The notes: generated by a model from the sequence alone, not told the origin. Positions 16,942 to 26,779 are shown, counted from the stretch's first letter. The stretch is 64,000 nt of DNA from Pseudovibrio brasiliensis (GCF_018282095.1 NZ_CP074126.1:2800501-2864500), one strand, 5' to 3'. A program made the numbers and translations.

Positions 16942-17991
16942 TCAGTTTTCTTCAGCCTCTGAGAAACGACCGCGATGGTAGTTTGCCAGATCGTCAGAGA
17001 TCTTTTTAATCAGTTCATTCTTGGCCATATCGTAGGCCAGTTCAACGGCAGCAGCAAAACCTTCGGCATCTGTTCCACCATGGCTTTTGATCACAATGCC
17101 ATTCAACCCGAGGAACACACCGCCATTCACTTTACGTGGGTCCATCTTCGCGCGCAGACGTTCAAACGCACCGCGTGCAAAAAGATAACCAATCTTCGCC
17201 ATGAGCGTACGACTCATAGCAGCTCGCAGATAGCCAGCAAACTGTTTTGCAGTGCCTTCCGCTGTCTTGAGCGCAATATTACCTGCAAAACCTTCAGTGA
17301 CCACGACGTCAACCGTGCCCTTGCCGATGTCATCACCTTCAACAAAGCCGGAGTAAACAAGGTTTGGAGGAGAAAGATCACGCAGCATTTTGCCTGCGGT
17401 CCGCACTTCCTCAACGCCCTTCACTTCCTCAACGCCGATGTTGAGAAGGCCAACTGTAGGCTGGCTGACACCATGGACAGAACGCGCCATCGCGCCGCCC
17501 AGAATTGCAAAATCAATCAGCTGCTGAGCATCCGCGCCAATAGTCGCGCCCACATCAAGAACGATGGATTCTCCGCGCAGTGTCGGCCAGATCGCGGCAA
17601 TCGCAGGCCGCTCAATACCAGACATGGTGCGCAGGCAGAACTTGGACATGGCCATCAGCGCGCCGGTGTTACCGGCAGAAACCGCAACATGAGCCTCAGA
17701 GTTCTTCACCGCAGCAATGGAGTTCCACATGGAAGACTTCCCGCGCCCCTTACGAAGGGCCTGGCTGGGCTTTTCATCCATTCCAATGGAAACATCACAG
17801 TGATGAACGACAGATGCCTGTTTCAGACGAGGGTATTCCTCGAGCATTGGCTCGATGACCTTGGCATCACCGAAAAGCAGGAACTCGATATTCGGGCAGC
17901 GTTGTAACACCAGATCAGCACCTGGCAACACCACCTCAACACCGTAATCCCCTCCCATAGCATCAAGAGAAATACGTATTTTTTCAGACAT
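16942..17991 (-). CDS. plsX: Phosphate acyltransferase
   Basis: Makes acyl-phosphate from acyl-ACP for PlsY in membrane phospholipid synthesis. A soluble, membrane-associated protein. It shows [11 protein letters not shown] at the N-terminus, then [41 protein letters not shown] and [11 protein letters not shown], all PlsX signature blocks. The frame is open 9 codons upstream to a TTG, but the ATG at 17991 begins the usual [15 protein letters not shown] start and has a GGA just upstream. It lies between the DUF177 gene and fabH. Confidence 0.96.
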   Translation of the reverse strand: MSEKIRISLDAMGGDYGVEVVLPGADLVLQRCPNIEFLLFGDAKVIEPMLEEYPRLKQASVVHHCDVSIGMDEKPSQALRKGRGKSSMWNSIAAVKNSEAHVAVSAGNTGALMAMSKFCLRTMSGIERPAIAAIWPTLRGESIVLDVGATIGADAQQLIDFAILGGAMARSVHGVSQPTVGLLNIGVEEVKGVEEVRTAGKMLRDLSPPNLVYSGFVEGDDIGKGTVDVVVTEGFAGNIALKTAEGTAKQFAGYLRAAMSRTLMAKIGYLFARGAFERLRAKMDPRKVNGGVFLGLNGIVIKSHGGTDAEGFAAAVELAYDMAKNELIKKISDDLANYHRGRFSEAEEN

Positions 17992-18158
17992 TTCCAATTT
18001 CTTGCCTTGTCCCAACAAAGTCTGCCCTTGTATCGGCAGACCTTGGAATAGTTAAGAGCATTTTCCCTATGTTCAGTGGAAATGCGCGTCGCGAAGATAC
18101 TCGATTATAAACGTCTCGCAACACCCACCTCCAAAAAACCTTTGCAGCAGTCTAACAA

Positions 18159-18731
18159 TTACTTTTTGCCTTTAAGGGCCTCTAGCGCAGCAAAGGGAGA
18201 AGGCTTTTGCTCTTCATCCTGTTTTAGTTCTTCCTCTGGGTCTGGAGCATATTTCTCATCCATTTCAACCCCTTCAGCCCGAGGGAATGGATCAAGACCC
18301 AAAGCAAAATGTTCACAAATGACCGCTCCGAGATCCACCTGCGGCCCGTCGAAATAGTCCGGTGGATCGCTCTCATCAATATCCAGATCTACTTCCAAGG
18401 TATCATCGTCACTGCGACGTCGCCCCCGGGAATCTTGCTCTGGCAAAAATGTACGGTCGAACTCTTCGTCAATCATGCAATCAACGGGTTCGAGTGTCAC
18501 GACACATTGCTGGATGGCTTTGGCACGAATGTGGCCACGCACGGCCAATCCATCACGGCGCCATGGGCGCACCTCAAGGTCCACATCCAGTTCCGGCAGC
18601 TCAAGCAGATCATAGGCCTTGGCGATTTGCGCCCGCTCGCTCTCATTCAAAGAGAGTTTCAGATGCTTGGTTTTATTACCAAGACGCGTCGCATCAAATA
18701 GATAAGCCCACGGGTAATCAGTATCAGCCAT
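18159..18731 (-). CDS. DUF177 (YceD-like) protein
   Basis: A 190-residue acidic protein of the DUF177/YceD family. The central CVVTLEPVDCMIDEEFDRTFLP block and the D-x-x-P-R end motif (LGLDPFPRAEG) are the family's landmarks. The C-terminal tail is highly charged and ends in lysines. The family is linked to 23S rRNA maturation or ribosome biogenesis in other bacteria, where it often sits with rpmF; rpmF is absent here, as is common in alphaproteobacteria. It overlaps the upstream ubiquinol-chaperone gene by 8 bases, so the two are probably coupled. Confidence 0.9.
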   Translation of the reverse strand: MADTDYPWAYLFDATRLGNKTKHLKLSLNESERAQIAKAYDLLELPELDVDLEVRPWRRDGLAVRGHIRAKAIQQCVVTLEPVDCMIDEEFDRTFLPEQDSRGRRRSDDDTLEVDLDIDESDPPDYFDGPQVDLGAVICEHFALGLDPFPRAEGVEMDEKYAPDPEEELKQDEEQKPSPFAALEALKGKK

Positions 18732-19284
18732 TACTGGCGCTTTCCCTTATAAGTTCTGTTTTTGGAGCCACAAATTTGACGTCGCCCGCAAGAATTTCTG
18801 ATGTAGGAAGGGCAGCAAGGCCTTCCACCGCCTCATGCATGTAATGAACCAGCGCCTTTATCGCAACTGCTTCCCCGCTCTGCCCATAGATGTTTCTCAT
18901 AAAGGCCTCAAATAGAGCGGCATTGTCCTTGTTTTCCAAAGCCTGCATGTAGCTGGTGGTGCGGCCATAAAACGATTCGACCATAATCCGGACACGTTTG
19001 CGCACGCCTTCATCGCCAATACCCAGCTCGCGCATGCTCTGGTCCATATCCTGAAAAAAATAATCGAATACAGCCTGTGCAAATTTTCGGGACGCCTTAT
19101 CTTCGCCTCTTAACCGGTGAAAGACACAAAAAGCGTGCAAAACAATCATCTCGAAGCGACCTTCGCTCGTATCAGGTATACCATAGTGCTGATAAAACAC
19201 TGGTAGTCGTGCCTGCGCGACGATCCGCTCGTAAGTTGTTCTGACGGATGTGTCTTTACGTCGACGGAAAAAACCGAAGATCAT
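18724..19284 (-). CDS. Ubiquinol-cytochrome c chaperone family protein (CBP3/UQCC1-like)
   Basis: A 186-residue protein with the CBP3-type core: ARLPVFYQHYGIPDTSEGRFEMIVLHAFCVFHRL, then FDYFFQDMDQSMRELGIGD and RIMVESFYGR. In mitochondria the relatives assist assembly of cytochrome b into complex III, and the bacterial homologue is assumed to do the same for the bc1 complex. It has a short basic N-terminus (GFFRRRKD) and no signal peptide. It is divergent from bamE and followed by the overlapping DUF177 gene. Confidence 0.92.
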   Translation of the reverse strand: MIFGFFRRRKDTSVRTTYERIVAQARLPVFYQHYGIPDTSEGRFEMIVLHAFCVFHRLRGEDKASRKFAQAVFDYFFQDMDQSMRELGIGDEGVRKRVRIMVESFYGRTTSYMQALENKDNAALFEAFMRNIYGQSGEAVAIKALVHYMHEAVEGLAALPTSEILAGDVKFVAPKTELIRESASNG

Positions 19285-19411
19285 GGCACCTCTCTTGCGC
19301 TTGTCGAGTTACTTGTGTCCCTGCCACGTCGATGGCATAAGCACAAGTCTGAATCTAAACCGCTTGCTTGCTGTATTTTGCCAGCATTTGCAAGCCAACA
19401 GGATGTTTGGA

Positions 19412-19849
19412 ATGTTTGCATTTGCGCGCCGTACTGTGTTCCTTGCTTGTTTGAGCCTGCCACTTGCCGGCTGCTTCACCCAGACACTAACGCATGGCCA
19501 GGTGGTTTCACCTGATGCAATTCAAGATGTACAGGTCGGTTCTAGCCGTGAGCAGGTTGAACTTCTCCTTGGTAGCCCGTCCACAACATCTAATCTGGAC
19601 GGTGAAGCTTACTATTATATCTCTCAAAAGAGCGAAACAGTGGCATTCTGGTCTCCATCCATCGTGGATCAGCGCGTTGTCGCAGTTTACTTTGATAAAG
19701 ATGGTTACGTGAAATCTGTTGCTGACTACGGCATCGAAGACGGGAAGGTCTTTGATTACCTTGGCAGAAAAACGCGCACCGGCGGTGCTGATTATGGTCT
19801 CCTGACGCAGATCCTGCGTGGAGCTGCAAACCCATCAATCGGCCTCTAA
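19412..19849 (+). CDS. bamE: Outer-membrane assembly lipoprotein BamE (SmpA/OmlA)
   Basis: Part of the BAM complex that inserts beta-barrel proteins. It has a lipoprotein signal ending in LPLAGC, then the SmpA/OmlA fold: VQVGSSREQVELLLGSPSTTS, EAYYYISQKSE and the VVAVYFDKDGYVKSV strand. I chose the ATG at 19412 (145 residues) because AGGA lies 8 bases upstream; an ATG at 19403 is also possible, and the frame is open much further upstream without a plausible start. It is divergent from the ubiquinol-chaperone gene and ends before a strong terminator. Confidence 0.93.
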   Translation: MFAFARRTVFLACLSLPLAGCFTQTLTHGQVVSPDAIQDVQVGSSREQVELLLGSPSTTSNLDGEAYYYISQKSETVAFWSPSIVDQRVVAVYFDKDGYVKSVADYGIEDGKVFDYLGRKTRTGGADYGLLTQILRGAANPSIGL

Positions 19850-19872
19850 ACTGCCTGTTTTCACTTGAAAGA

Positions 19873-19902
19873 AACGGCGTCTCTCGCAGGCGCCGTTTTT
19901 TT
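19873..19902 (+). terminator. Rho-independent terminator after bamE
   Basis: AACGGCG and CGCCGTT arms with an 11-base loop, followed by a run of T, 23 bases after the bamE stop. Confidence 0.88.
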
Positions 19903-19968
19903 GTGCGCAAACAACAGCAGAAAAAGCCCGTGCTTCAGTTCCCACCAAACTCTAAGTTTCACTCTTAA

Positions 19969-19986
19969 AATAACGCCGGTGTTATT
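19969..19986. promoter_or_regulatory. Short perfect inverted repeat upstream of the DUF417 gene
   Basis: AATAAC-GCCGGT-GTTATT, about 100 bases before the start. Position and symmetry suit a repressor or activator site, but nothing else supports it. Confidence 0.3.
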
Positions 19987-20089
19987 GGAGGTTTGCTACA
20001 TGTGATCCTGTATTGAGGAGTTATACGCATTCTGGCCGTCTTCTTCCGTGGTTTCTTCAAGGCCTCAACGACAAACGCGAAGTAAAATC

Positions 20090-20998
20090 ATGACGCAAGC
20101 TTCTTCTCCCCTCAAAAGAATTACAGATATACGTCCCTCCGAAAACGCTCTCTTTGTCTACCTCACTCTCGTCACCGCAACCTATCTGATCTGGCTGGGC
20201 CTGCTAAAGTTCACAGCACCAGAACACCAGCAGATTGAGTTCTGGCTGGGCAACAGCCCGCTCTTCAGCTGGCTGGTTGCAGCCCTCGGCGCACCAGTGA
20301 CAGGCGTTTTGATGGCTCTCTTTGAAGTTCCAGCCGGCATTCTGGTCCTGCTCGGTCTTAAAGATCGCCGTCTTGGCATCCTCGGCTGCCTGATGGCCAT
20401 GCTGATCTTCCTGCTGAACTTCCTTTACTTGTTCACAAACCCCGTCTGGATGGATGCTCTTGGCGGCTTCCCGATCATCGGCTCAGGTCAGAACCTTCTC
20501 AAGTATCTCTCCATGTTCGCTGTGCCGACCTACATTCTGGGCCATCACATGCAGGCAGCGGGAAAGGACAAGACAGCTGGTTCCTTCAAAAAACTCGCCG
20601 TCTTCGCAAGCTTTGCCGGGATTGCACTGGTCATGGGCTGGATCGGTGCCATGAAGTTCTATGAGTTTGAAGCTCAGGGCATCGTCCGCTTGATGGAATC
20701 CAACGTGCTCTTCAGCTGGACCTATCAGGTCTGGGATGTACAGGGCGCCTCCAACTTCATCGGCATTGTAGAATGGGTCTTCCTGCTTCTGCTGCTTTGC
20801 CTGCCATTCAACCGCTTCCTCGGTGGTCTGGGCGTTCTCGGCATTGCCGCTACAGCATTCGGCACCCTCACCTTCATGTTCTCAGTACCAGGTTGGGATG
20901 CAGATTCCTTCTTCCCTCTCCTCAACCGCACCGGCGTCTTTGTGCTGAAGGACCAGTTCCTCCTCGCAGCAGCCATCATCCTCTGGAAGAACTACTGA
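20090..20998 (+). CDS. Inner-membrane protein with two tandem DUF417 (YkgB/RclC-like) modules
   Basis: A 302-residue polytopic protein. Normal DUF417 proteins are about 190 residues with four membrane segments. Here the family motif (G-x-x-KFT-x-x-E-x-x-x-I ... NSPLxSW) appears twice: LLKFTAPEHQQIEFWLGNSPLFSWL near residue 40 and AMKFYEFEAQGIVRLMESNVLFSW near residue 200, each followed by a similar membrane core with an FxxPGW or NPVW stretch. The second copy keeps FMFSVPGWDADSFFPLL, the usual DUF417 end. RclC, a relative, is part of the reactive-chlorine response of E. coli, but no rclA/rclR neighbour is seen. The ATG at 20090 is preferred over the GTG at 20048. Function here is unknown. Confidence 0.8.
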   Translation: MTQASSPLKRITDIRPSENALFVYLTLVTATYLIWLGLLKFTAPEHQQIEFWLGNSPLFSWLVAALGAPVTGVLMALFEVPAGILVLLGLKDRRLGILGCLMAMLIFLLNFLYLFTNPVWMDALGGFPIIGSGQNLLKYLSMFAVPTYILGHHMQAAGKDKTAGSFKKLAVFASFAGIALVMGWIGAMKFYEFEAQGIVRLMESNVLFSWTYQVWDVQGASNFIGIVEWVFLLLLLCLPFNRFLGGLGVLGIAATAFGTLTFMFSVPGWDADSFFPLLNRTGVFVLKDQFLLAAAIILWKNY

Positions 20999-21025
20999 TC
21001 AGAACATAATCTGAAAGACAGTATG

Positions 21026-21058
21026 AGCCGGTGCCTGTGATCAGGTGCCGGCTTTTTT
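21026..21058 (+). terminator. Rho-independent terminator after the DUF417 gene
   Basis: A 12-base stem AGCCGGTGCCTG/CAGGTGCCGGCT (two G-T pairs) with loop TGAT, followed by six T. Confidence 0.88.
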
Positions 21059-21148
21059 GTGCGCATGCAAACGTAGCCGACAGTCGTAATGACCTGCTAC
21101 CAGCTTACCAATAGGCTGGATAAGACAGCAATCATATTGGAAATAAAG

Positions 21149-21568
21149 ATGTTTGAGACATATCGCGGGATCGTTTATCCGCAGCACGAAGACCACATGG
21201 GGCACATGAATGTGGCGTGGTACACCTCCAAGTTTGACGAAGCCACCTGGCACATGCTCGCCCACATCGGCATCACACCCGCTTATATTCGCGAGAAAAA
21301 CAAGGGCATGGCAGCTCTGGAGATCACCTACAAATACCTCGCCGAAGTCTCCGCAGGCGATCTGCTCGTCGTGCGGTCTCAGATCAAAGAACTCCGCGAT
21401 AAAACCATCCTCTTCCAACACACCATGTTTGAGGCGATCAACGACACGCCAGTCGCAACCATGCAGGCTGTGGGCGTGCACATGGACCGAGAAATCAGAA
21501 AGTCCTGCCCGTTCCCTCCGCACGTCAAAGAGCGCTGCGAAAGCTTGCTTCTGGAACCAACAGCCTAA
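21149..21568 (+). CDS. Acyl-CoA thioesterase, YbgC/FadM-type hotdog fold
   Basis: A 139-residue hotdog-fold protein. FETYRGIVYPQHEDHMGHMNVAWYTSKFDEATW is the family's active-site region: the usual D in the V-x-P-x-x-x-D-x-x-x-H-x-N pattern is followed by the glycine-histidine-methionine-asparagine stretch and the helix. It is predicted to hydrolyse acyl-CoA thioesters in the cytoplasm; the chain length is unknown. The ATG at 21149 has GGA 8 bases upstream and begins just before the conserved fold; the frame is open 20 codons further upstream. It stands alone between terminators. Confidence 0.85.
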   Translation: MFETYRGIVYPQHEDHMGHMNVAWYTSKFDEATWHMLAHIGITPAYIREKNKGMAALEITYKYLAEVSAGDLLVVRSQIKELRDKTILFQHTMFEAINDTPVATMQAVGVHMDREIRKSCPFPPHVKERCESLLLEPTA

Positions 21569-21745
21569 GCGGTCACCTGAATTTTACTTAGCAGGTTTCA
21601 GATAGCAGCAGGCTAGAGAACAACCGACTATACTCATCCTATTGAGTGAATCTGAGTACGGCATGTAGCCCTGCTGCATTCCGAGTTGATGCGGGCATAT
21701 TCTTTGAAAATTACGGCGTTTTTCGCGAAAAGGATAGGTTCCATC

Positions 21746-21796
21746 TAGAGCATATTCCCGAAAAGCTTTTCCGGTTTTCGGACGAGAATATGCATC
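21746..21796. repeat. Dispersed palindromic repeat, copy 1
   Basis: Outer arms GCATATTC (21750-21757) and GAATATGC (21786-21793) enclose CCGAAAAG and CCGGTTTTCGG. Shares the inner GAAAAG...CCGGTTTTCGG core with the copies at 31379, 39057 and 55721, but has different outer arms. The rest of the 319-base gap 21569-21887 holds no gene that I can support, only the porin promoter and its ribosome binding site. Confidence 0.75.
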
Positions 21797-21887
21797 GAAA
21801 GTACTGGAACATGCCAGGTGATTGGAGGAGATCATAAGCTGTTCCGGAGTTTGTCTGTTTGCTGAGCCAGTTTAGGGGAACCTGCTT

Positions 21888-23168
21888 TTGCGAGCGTTCA
21901 AGAGGCCTGCCCCACTCAAACGCAGGTCGTCAGTTTTGTGGGTTATCGCGGTTGCCAGCACATGCCTGACACCGAGCACAGAACTACGTGCACAGGACAG
22001 AAGCGACTGGCCGCTTGTCTGGGCGCAATGGCGTGACAGAACCTACAATTGGGGTGGCATTCGCACAGACCTCTCCGACAAAGGCCTCGATCTCGGTGTT
22101 CTCTATACGCAGGACGTTGCCGCGAACCCCGCAGGCGGCATGAAGCAAAGCCTGACCTACGGCGGACGTCTGGAAGGCATGGCCAAGCTGGACTTCGACA
22201 AAATCTTCGGTATCAAAGGCAGCAGCCTGCACTACATTATGTATCAGGGTCTGGGTCAGGGCCTCTCACAGGAAGCCATTGGCAACGACTTTGGCGTCAC
22301 CCAGATCTTCTCCAGCGACATCCTCGCCATCGCCAACCTCAGCCTTCAGCAAAAACTCTATCATGATCAGGTCTACCTCTCCGCAGGCCGCCTTGCAGTG
22401 GGCGATATCTTCGCCCGCGATGATACGTTCGCGTATTACCTCAACGGCGCCCTCAACAGCACGCCGGGCCAGCTCCTCATCAACCAGCCCGCTTTCACCA
22501 CCTACCCCTTCAACACATGGGGAGTAGCTGGCACTTACACCTTCCCTGACAACCAGTATGTCGGCCTGGGTGTCTACGATGCCAACGTCGATGATCTGAA
22601 CAACGCCGAACACGGTTTCAATTTCCGTTTTCAGCCAGAAGGCAATGTGCTGGTGGTTGGTCAGGTGGGCGTTAATCCGGGTAAGGATGATACAAGCCAG
22701 TTTCTTCCCGGCCACTACCAACTCGGCGCCTATTACAACAGTGGCACCGTAGATGTGCTCGGCGACAGCACAGAAACACGGGAGGGCAACTGGGGTCTTT
22801 ATGGGATAGCCCGTCAGATGGTTTATCAGGAGGAAGGAGATCAGGGCCTGAGCCTCTGGGGCCTGTTCACCATGGCACCCCAACAAGCCATCAACACCCA
22901 GCCTTACGGCGTCAGCGGCGGCTTCTTTTATCAAGGTCTCCTCCCCAACCGCGACGACGACGTCACAGCAGGCGCATTCATCCTCGGCTTTTACAGCGAC
23001 AACCTCGTCAACCAATCCTACGAACTCGTCTTCGAATTCGCCCATCGCTACCAGTTCCGCGACTGGTCCTATCTCACGCTGGATTTCCAGTACGTGGTCA
23101 ACCCCGCTGGCAACGACGACATCCCGGATGCATGGGTCTTCGGAACAGAGTTTTCAGTTAAGTTCTGA
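21888..23168 (+). CDS. Carbohydrate-selective porin, OprB family
   Basis: A 426-residue outer-membrane beta-barrel porin. It has a signal peptide (basic MRAFKRPAPLKRR, hydrophobic SVLWVIAVAST, cleavage near LRA-Q), then the OprB start WPLVWAQWRDRTYNWGGIRTDLSDKGLDLGVLYTQD and many alternating strands (YVGLGVYDAN, GHYQLGAYYNSG, WGLYGIARQMV). It ends in phenylalanine, as barrel proteins do (FSVKF). OprB-type channels let sugars diffuse in. The start is TTG at 21888, supported by AGGGGA 8 bases upstream. No sugar transporter is adjacent. Confidence 0.9.
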   Translation: MRAFKRPAPLKRRSSVLWVIAVASTCLTPSTELRAQDRSDWPLVWAQWRDRTYNWGGIRTDLSDKGLDLGVLYTQDVAANPAGGMKQSLTYGGRLEGMAKLDFDKIFGIKGSSLHYIMYQGLGQGLSQEAIGNDFGVTQIFSSDILAIANLSLQQKLYHDQVYLSAGRLAVGDIFARDDTFAYYLNGALNSTPGQLLINQPAFTTYPFNTWGVAGTYTFPDNQYVGLGVYDANVDDLNNAEHGFNFRFQPEGNVLVVGQVGVNPGKDDTSQFLPGHYQLGAYYNSGTVDVLGDSTETREGNWGLYGIARQMVYQEEGDQGLSLWGLFTMAPQQAINTQPYGVSGGFFYQGLLPNRDDDVTAGAFILGFYSDNLVNQSYELVFEFAHRYQFRDWSYLTLDFQYVVNPAGNDDIPDAWVFGTEFSVKF

Positions 23169-23197
23169 CCGGCCCCTACGCGCACCAGAACAGCAAA

Positions 23198-23223
23198 AAG
23201 CCCGGCCTTTTCAGACCGGGCTT
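23198..23223. terminator. Bidirectional terminator between the porin and hppA
   Basis: AAGCCCGG and CCGGGCTT arms with a 10-base loop and A/T-rich flanks on both sides. It lies between two convergent genes and can serve both. Confidence 0.78.
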
Positions 23224-23251
23224 CTCATTCTCAAATCAGTTTAGCGCAAAC

Positions 23252-25381
23252 TTAGTGTGCCAGAACTGCCAGAAGCAGAAGAGCAACAATGTTTGTGATC
23301 TTGATCATTGGGTTCACAGCTGGACCAGCGGTGTCCTTGTAAGGATCACCAACGGTATCACCTGTCACCGCAGCTTTGTGAGCGTCAGAGCCCTTACCGC
23401 CGTGGTTTCCGTCTTCGATGTACTTCTTCGCGTTATCCCAAGCACCGCCACCAGCGGTCATGGAAAGCGCAACGAAGAGACCGGTCACGATCACACCCAG
23501 CAGCATCGCCCCCAGGGATGCGAACGCATTTGCCTTACCAGCAATCGCGTTGATGACAAAGTAGATCACAATCGGAGACAGAACTGGAAGCAAAGAAGGA
23601 ACAATCATCTCCTTGATTGCCGCTTTGGTCAGCATATCAACCGCACGGCCATAATCAGGGCGTTCTTCACCCTTCATGATTCCAGGCTTCTCTTTGAACT
23701 GACGGCGAACTTCTTCAACCACCGCACCAGCGGCGCGGCCCACAGCAGTCATTGCGATACCACCGAACAGGAATGGCAGAAGACCACCAAAGAACAAGCC
23801 AACCACCACATATGGGTTGGACAAGGAGAAGTCGATGGACGCCTCAGTCATACCCTTGAAGTAAGGGAACTGATCAGAGTTCGCCACGAAGAACTTCAGA
23901 TCCTCGGTGTAGGCTGTAAACAGCACCAGCGCACCAAGACCAGCAGAACCAATCGCGTAGCCTTTGGTCACAGCCTTTGTGGTGTTACCAACAGCATCCA
24001 GTGCATCGGTGGTGTCACGAACTTCCGCAGGCAGTTCTGCCATTTCGGCAATACCACCAGCGTTGTCCGTTACAGGACCAAACGCATCCAGCGCAACAAC
24101 CATACCGGCCAGAGCCAGCATCGTGGTCACCGCAATCGCAATACCGAACAGACCAGCAAGCTGATACGTCACGATGATACCAGCGATGATCACCAGCGCA
24201 GGCAGAGCTGTGGATTCCATGGAAACCGCCAGACCCTGAATAACGTTGGTACCATGACCGGTTTCAGAGGCCTTCGCGATTGCACGCACGGGACGGAAAC
24301 CAGTACCGGTGTAGTACTCAGTGATCCAGATGATCAGGCCAGTAACAACAAGACCGGAAACACCGCAGAGGAACAAGGCCATCGGCGTAAAGCTCAAGCC
24401 ATTGCCCATTGTCAGTACTGTATCCATTCCGCCAAACACCCAATGGGTCAGCGGATAAAGAATAATCAGTGAGATCACAGCTGTTGCGATAAAGCCCTTA
24501 TACAGCGCACCCATAATGGAGTTGGACGCACCAAGGCGGACAAAGAATGTACCAATGATGGAAGCTACGGAGCAAACACCACAGATCAACATCGGATACA
24601 GCATGGCTGCCTGAAGATCAGGAGTTCCTGTAAAGTAGATCGCAGCAAGAACCATGGTTGCGACCAGTGTCACAGCATAGGTTTCAAACAAGTCAGCGGC
24701 CATACCGGCACAGTCACCGACGTTGTCACCCACGTTGTCTGCGATGGTTGCCGGATTGCGCGGATCATCCTCAGGGATACCAGCTTCCACCTTACCAACA
24801 AGGTCACCACCCACGTCTGCGCCTTTGGTGAAGATACCACCACCCAGACGAGCGAAGATAGAAATCAGAGAAGCGCCAAAGCCCAGAGCCACAAGTGCGT
24901 CAATGACGGTTCTGGAAGTTGGGTCCATGCCCATTGGCCCGGTGAGGATGAGGTAATAGACAGAAACGCCCAGCAGAGCGAGACCGGCCACAAACATCCC
25001 AGTGATGGCACCGGAGCGGAATGCAATAGAGAGCCCTGCCCCCAGGCTCTGGCTTGCAGCTTGTGCAGTGCGAACGTTTGCCCGTACGGAGACGAGCATT
25101 CCAATAAATCCTGCGGCGCCGGAAAGAACGGCACCAATAACAAATCCGATAGCAACAGTGATGGACAGCAGATAAGCAACGATTACGAAGATAACAACGC
25201 CAACAATTGCGACACTGGTGTACTGACGAGTGAGGTACGCCTGAGCGCCCTCTTGGATGGCACCAGCAATTTCCTGCATTTTCGCAGAGCCAGTGTCAGC
25301 AGCCATCACGCTGCGGATTGCCCAAATGCCGTAAACGACAGATAGCAAACCGCACGCAATGGTAACGATAAGTTCAGTCAT
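23252..25381 (-). CDS. hppA: Membrane-bound proton-translocating pyrophosphatase, K+-independent type
   Basis: Couples hydrolysis of pyrophosphate to H+ export. A 709-residue protein with about 16 membrane segments. The cytoplasmic catalytic loops are intact: [23 protein letters not shown], then [21 protein letters not shown] and the C-terminal [14 protein letters not shown] and [14 protein letters not shown]. The residue pair that separates subfamilies lies in [10 protein letters not shown]: the lysine marks the K+-independent class (the K+-dependent class has alanine there). The ribosome binding site GGGGAGG is ideally placed. Such pumps scavenge the pyrophosphate made in biosynthesis and are common in photosynthetic and marine alphaproteobacteria. 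Confidence 0.97.
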   Translation of the reverse strand: MTELIVTIACGLLSVVYGIWAIRSVMAADTGSAKMQEIAGAIQEGAQAYLTRQYTSVAIVGVVIFVIVAYLLSITVAIGFVIGAVLSGAAGFIGMLVSVRANVRTAQAASQSLGAGLSIAFRSGAITGMFVAGLALLGVSVYYLILTGPMGMDPTSRTVIDALVALGFGASLISIFARLGGGIFTKGADVGGDLVGKVEAGIPEDDPRNPATIADNVGDNVGDCAGMAADLFETYAVTLVATMVLAAIYFTGTPDLQAAMLYPMLICGVCSVASIIGTFFVRLGASNSIMGALYKGFIATAVISLIILYPLTHWVFGGMDTVLTMGNGLSFTPMALFLCGVSGLVVTGLIIWITEYYTGTGFRPVRAIAKASETGHGTNVIQGLAVSMESTALPALVIIAGIIVTYQLAGLFGIAIAVTTMLALAGMVVALDAFGPVTDNAGGIAEMAELPAEVRDTTDALDAVGNTTKAVTKGYAIGSAGLGALVLFTAYTEDLKFFVANSDQFPYFKGMTEASIDFSLSNPYVVVGLFFGGLLPFLFGGIAMTAVGRAAGAVVEEVRRQFKEKPGIMKGEERPDYGRAVDMLTKAAIKEMIVPSLLPVLSPIVIYFVINAIAGKANAFASLGAMLLGVIVTGLFVALSMTAGGGAWDNAKKYIEDGNHGGKGSDAHKAAVTGDTVGDPYKDTAGPAVNPMIKITNIVALLLLAVLAH

Positions 25382-25464
25382 ATTTCCTCCCCTAAGGGTA
25401 CCCTGCTACTTATGTGTGTGTTCGTAGCAAAATCCGCACTGCACTTGTGTAAATTAACGCACAC

Positions 25465-25487
25465 AGTGACGGTATATACCTGTCACT
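25465..25487. promoter_or_regulatory. Palindrome upstream of hppA
   Basis: AGTGAC and GTCACT flank a palindromic GGTATATACC core, giving an almost perfect 23-base dyad about 80 bases before the hppA start. It could be an operator for hppA; the regulator is unknown. The rest of 25382-25561 shows no gene. Confidence 0.4.
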
Positions 25488-25561
25488 ATCCGTCAAGTTG
25501 CTTTTGGGCGGTAGTGGAAGGAAACACGTATGTTGAAAGGAGAGAAATTATTTGGAATTAT

Positions 25562-26779
25562 TCAAACTTTAACTTCCCGTTTTTCAGTAAACATCAGTGA
25601 CACAACAAGAAATAGACATAAGATAACGAACGGGAACACCATTAGGTTGACAGTTTCCCATCCAAACACGTTTAACAATTTCCCTGAGGAAAACGAGGCA
25701 GTTGCTACTAAACCAAAGACGAAGAAGTCGTTTATGGACTGGACTCTGTTTTGTTCTTCTGGTCGGTAAGTTTGCGTGAGCAAAGCCGATGCCCCGACGA
25801 AAGAAAAGTTCCAACCAAGTCCAAGTAAAATCAGGGAACTCCAGAAAATCCAACGTTCTAGTCCCGTAAGGCCAACCAGCGCGCACACTGCATAAAGCAG
25901 AAATCCAGCGCCGATAACCGCGCCATGGCCGAATCGGCTGATCAAACTACCGGTGATAAAGCTCGGTGCGAACATGGCAATCACGTGCCACTGGATGCCC
26001 AACGCCGCATCTGAGTTGGTTAACCCGCACGCGACCATGGCAAGAGGCGCCGAAGTCATGATCAGATTCATGATTGCGTAACTGATCATTCCACATCCGA
26101 CCGCCACGAAGAACTTTTGTTGCTTCAAAATCTCCGAAAGCGGGCGTCCGCGTTCATGCTTTTCTGTCTTCGCAGGCAAAGGTATTTTTAAAAACGCTAC
26201 AAATAACAAGCCGATAAGCATCAGACCTGCCTGTGCAAGGTAAGTTCCAACAAAAAGAAACGGCTCAAACATGCCTTGAGTAAGAATAACGGTCTGCGGA
26301 CCGACCACTCCGGCAAGGATTCCACCGGTCAGAACCCAAGAAATCGCTTTGGGCTTGAACGCAGGGCTCGCCGTATCAGCTGCTGCAAACCGCGCCTGCT
26401 GGGTAAACGCCATCACAAAACCACTGCCAAGCGTGGAAACGCAAAGCAGAGTAAAGCTGCCGATGTAAGCAGCATAGGATGCTAGCAAGGCGCAAAGCGC
26501 ACCAAACAACAACGCCCCAACAAGACCAGCACGGCGTCCGAATTCACGCATAATCATGCCAGCAGGCAACGTGCCAAGCGCAGTCCCAAGAACAAAAGCC
26601 GTAACAGGCAGAGTTGCCAATGACTTGTCGTCAACCAGCAGAACAGAAGCAAGAATAGAAGTGGTCGCAAAAATAATCGGAGGCACACCACCAGCAAACG
26701 ACTGGGCAAGTGCCAAAAGCAACGCATTGCGCTTTGCCAATCCGTCATCAATCAACGGAGCCGCCAGAGTATTTGCCAT
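25562..26779 (-). CDS. Major facilitator superfamily transporter
   Basis: A 405-residue inner-membrane carrier with about 12 hydrophobic segments in two halves separated by a charged cytoplasmic loop (KTEKHERGRPLSEILKQQKF, around 205-225). The MFS motif between helices 2 and 3 is present in variant form (GTLPAGMIMREFGRRAGLVGA), and a second copy-like stretch lies in the C-terminal half (ITGSLISRFGHGAVIGAG). The substrate is unknown. It is followed by hppA on the same strand, but the 180-base gap with its own palindrome suggests separate transcription. Confidence 0.85.
   Translation of the reverse strand: MANTLAAPLIDDGLAKRNALLLALAQSFAGGVPPIIFATTSILASVLLVDDKSLATLPVTAFVLGTALGTLPAGMIMREFGRRAGLVGALLFGALCALLASYAAYIGSFTLLCVSTLGSGFVMAFTQQARFAAADTASPAFKPKAISWVLTGGILAGVVGPQTVILTQGMFEPFLFVGTYLAQAGLMLIGLLFVAFLKIPLPAKTEKHERGRPLSEILKQQKFFVAVGCGMISYAIMNLIMTSAPLAMVACGLTNSDAALGIQWHVIAMFAPSFITGSLISRFGHGAVIGAGFLLYAVCALVGLTGLERWIFWSSLILLGLGWNFSFVGASALLTQTYRPEEQNRVQSINDFFVFGLVATASFSSGKLLNVFGWETVNLMVFPFVILCLFLVVSLMFTEKREVKV

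Noticed and set aside
23255-24472. A 405-codon plus-strand frame opposite hppA
   Set aside because: Antisense shadow of a highly conserved membrane protein; low-complexity Arg/His/Gln-rich translation.
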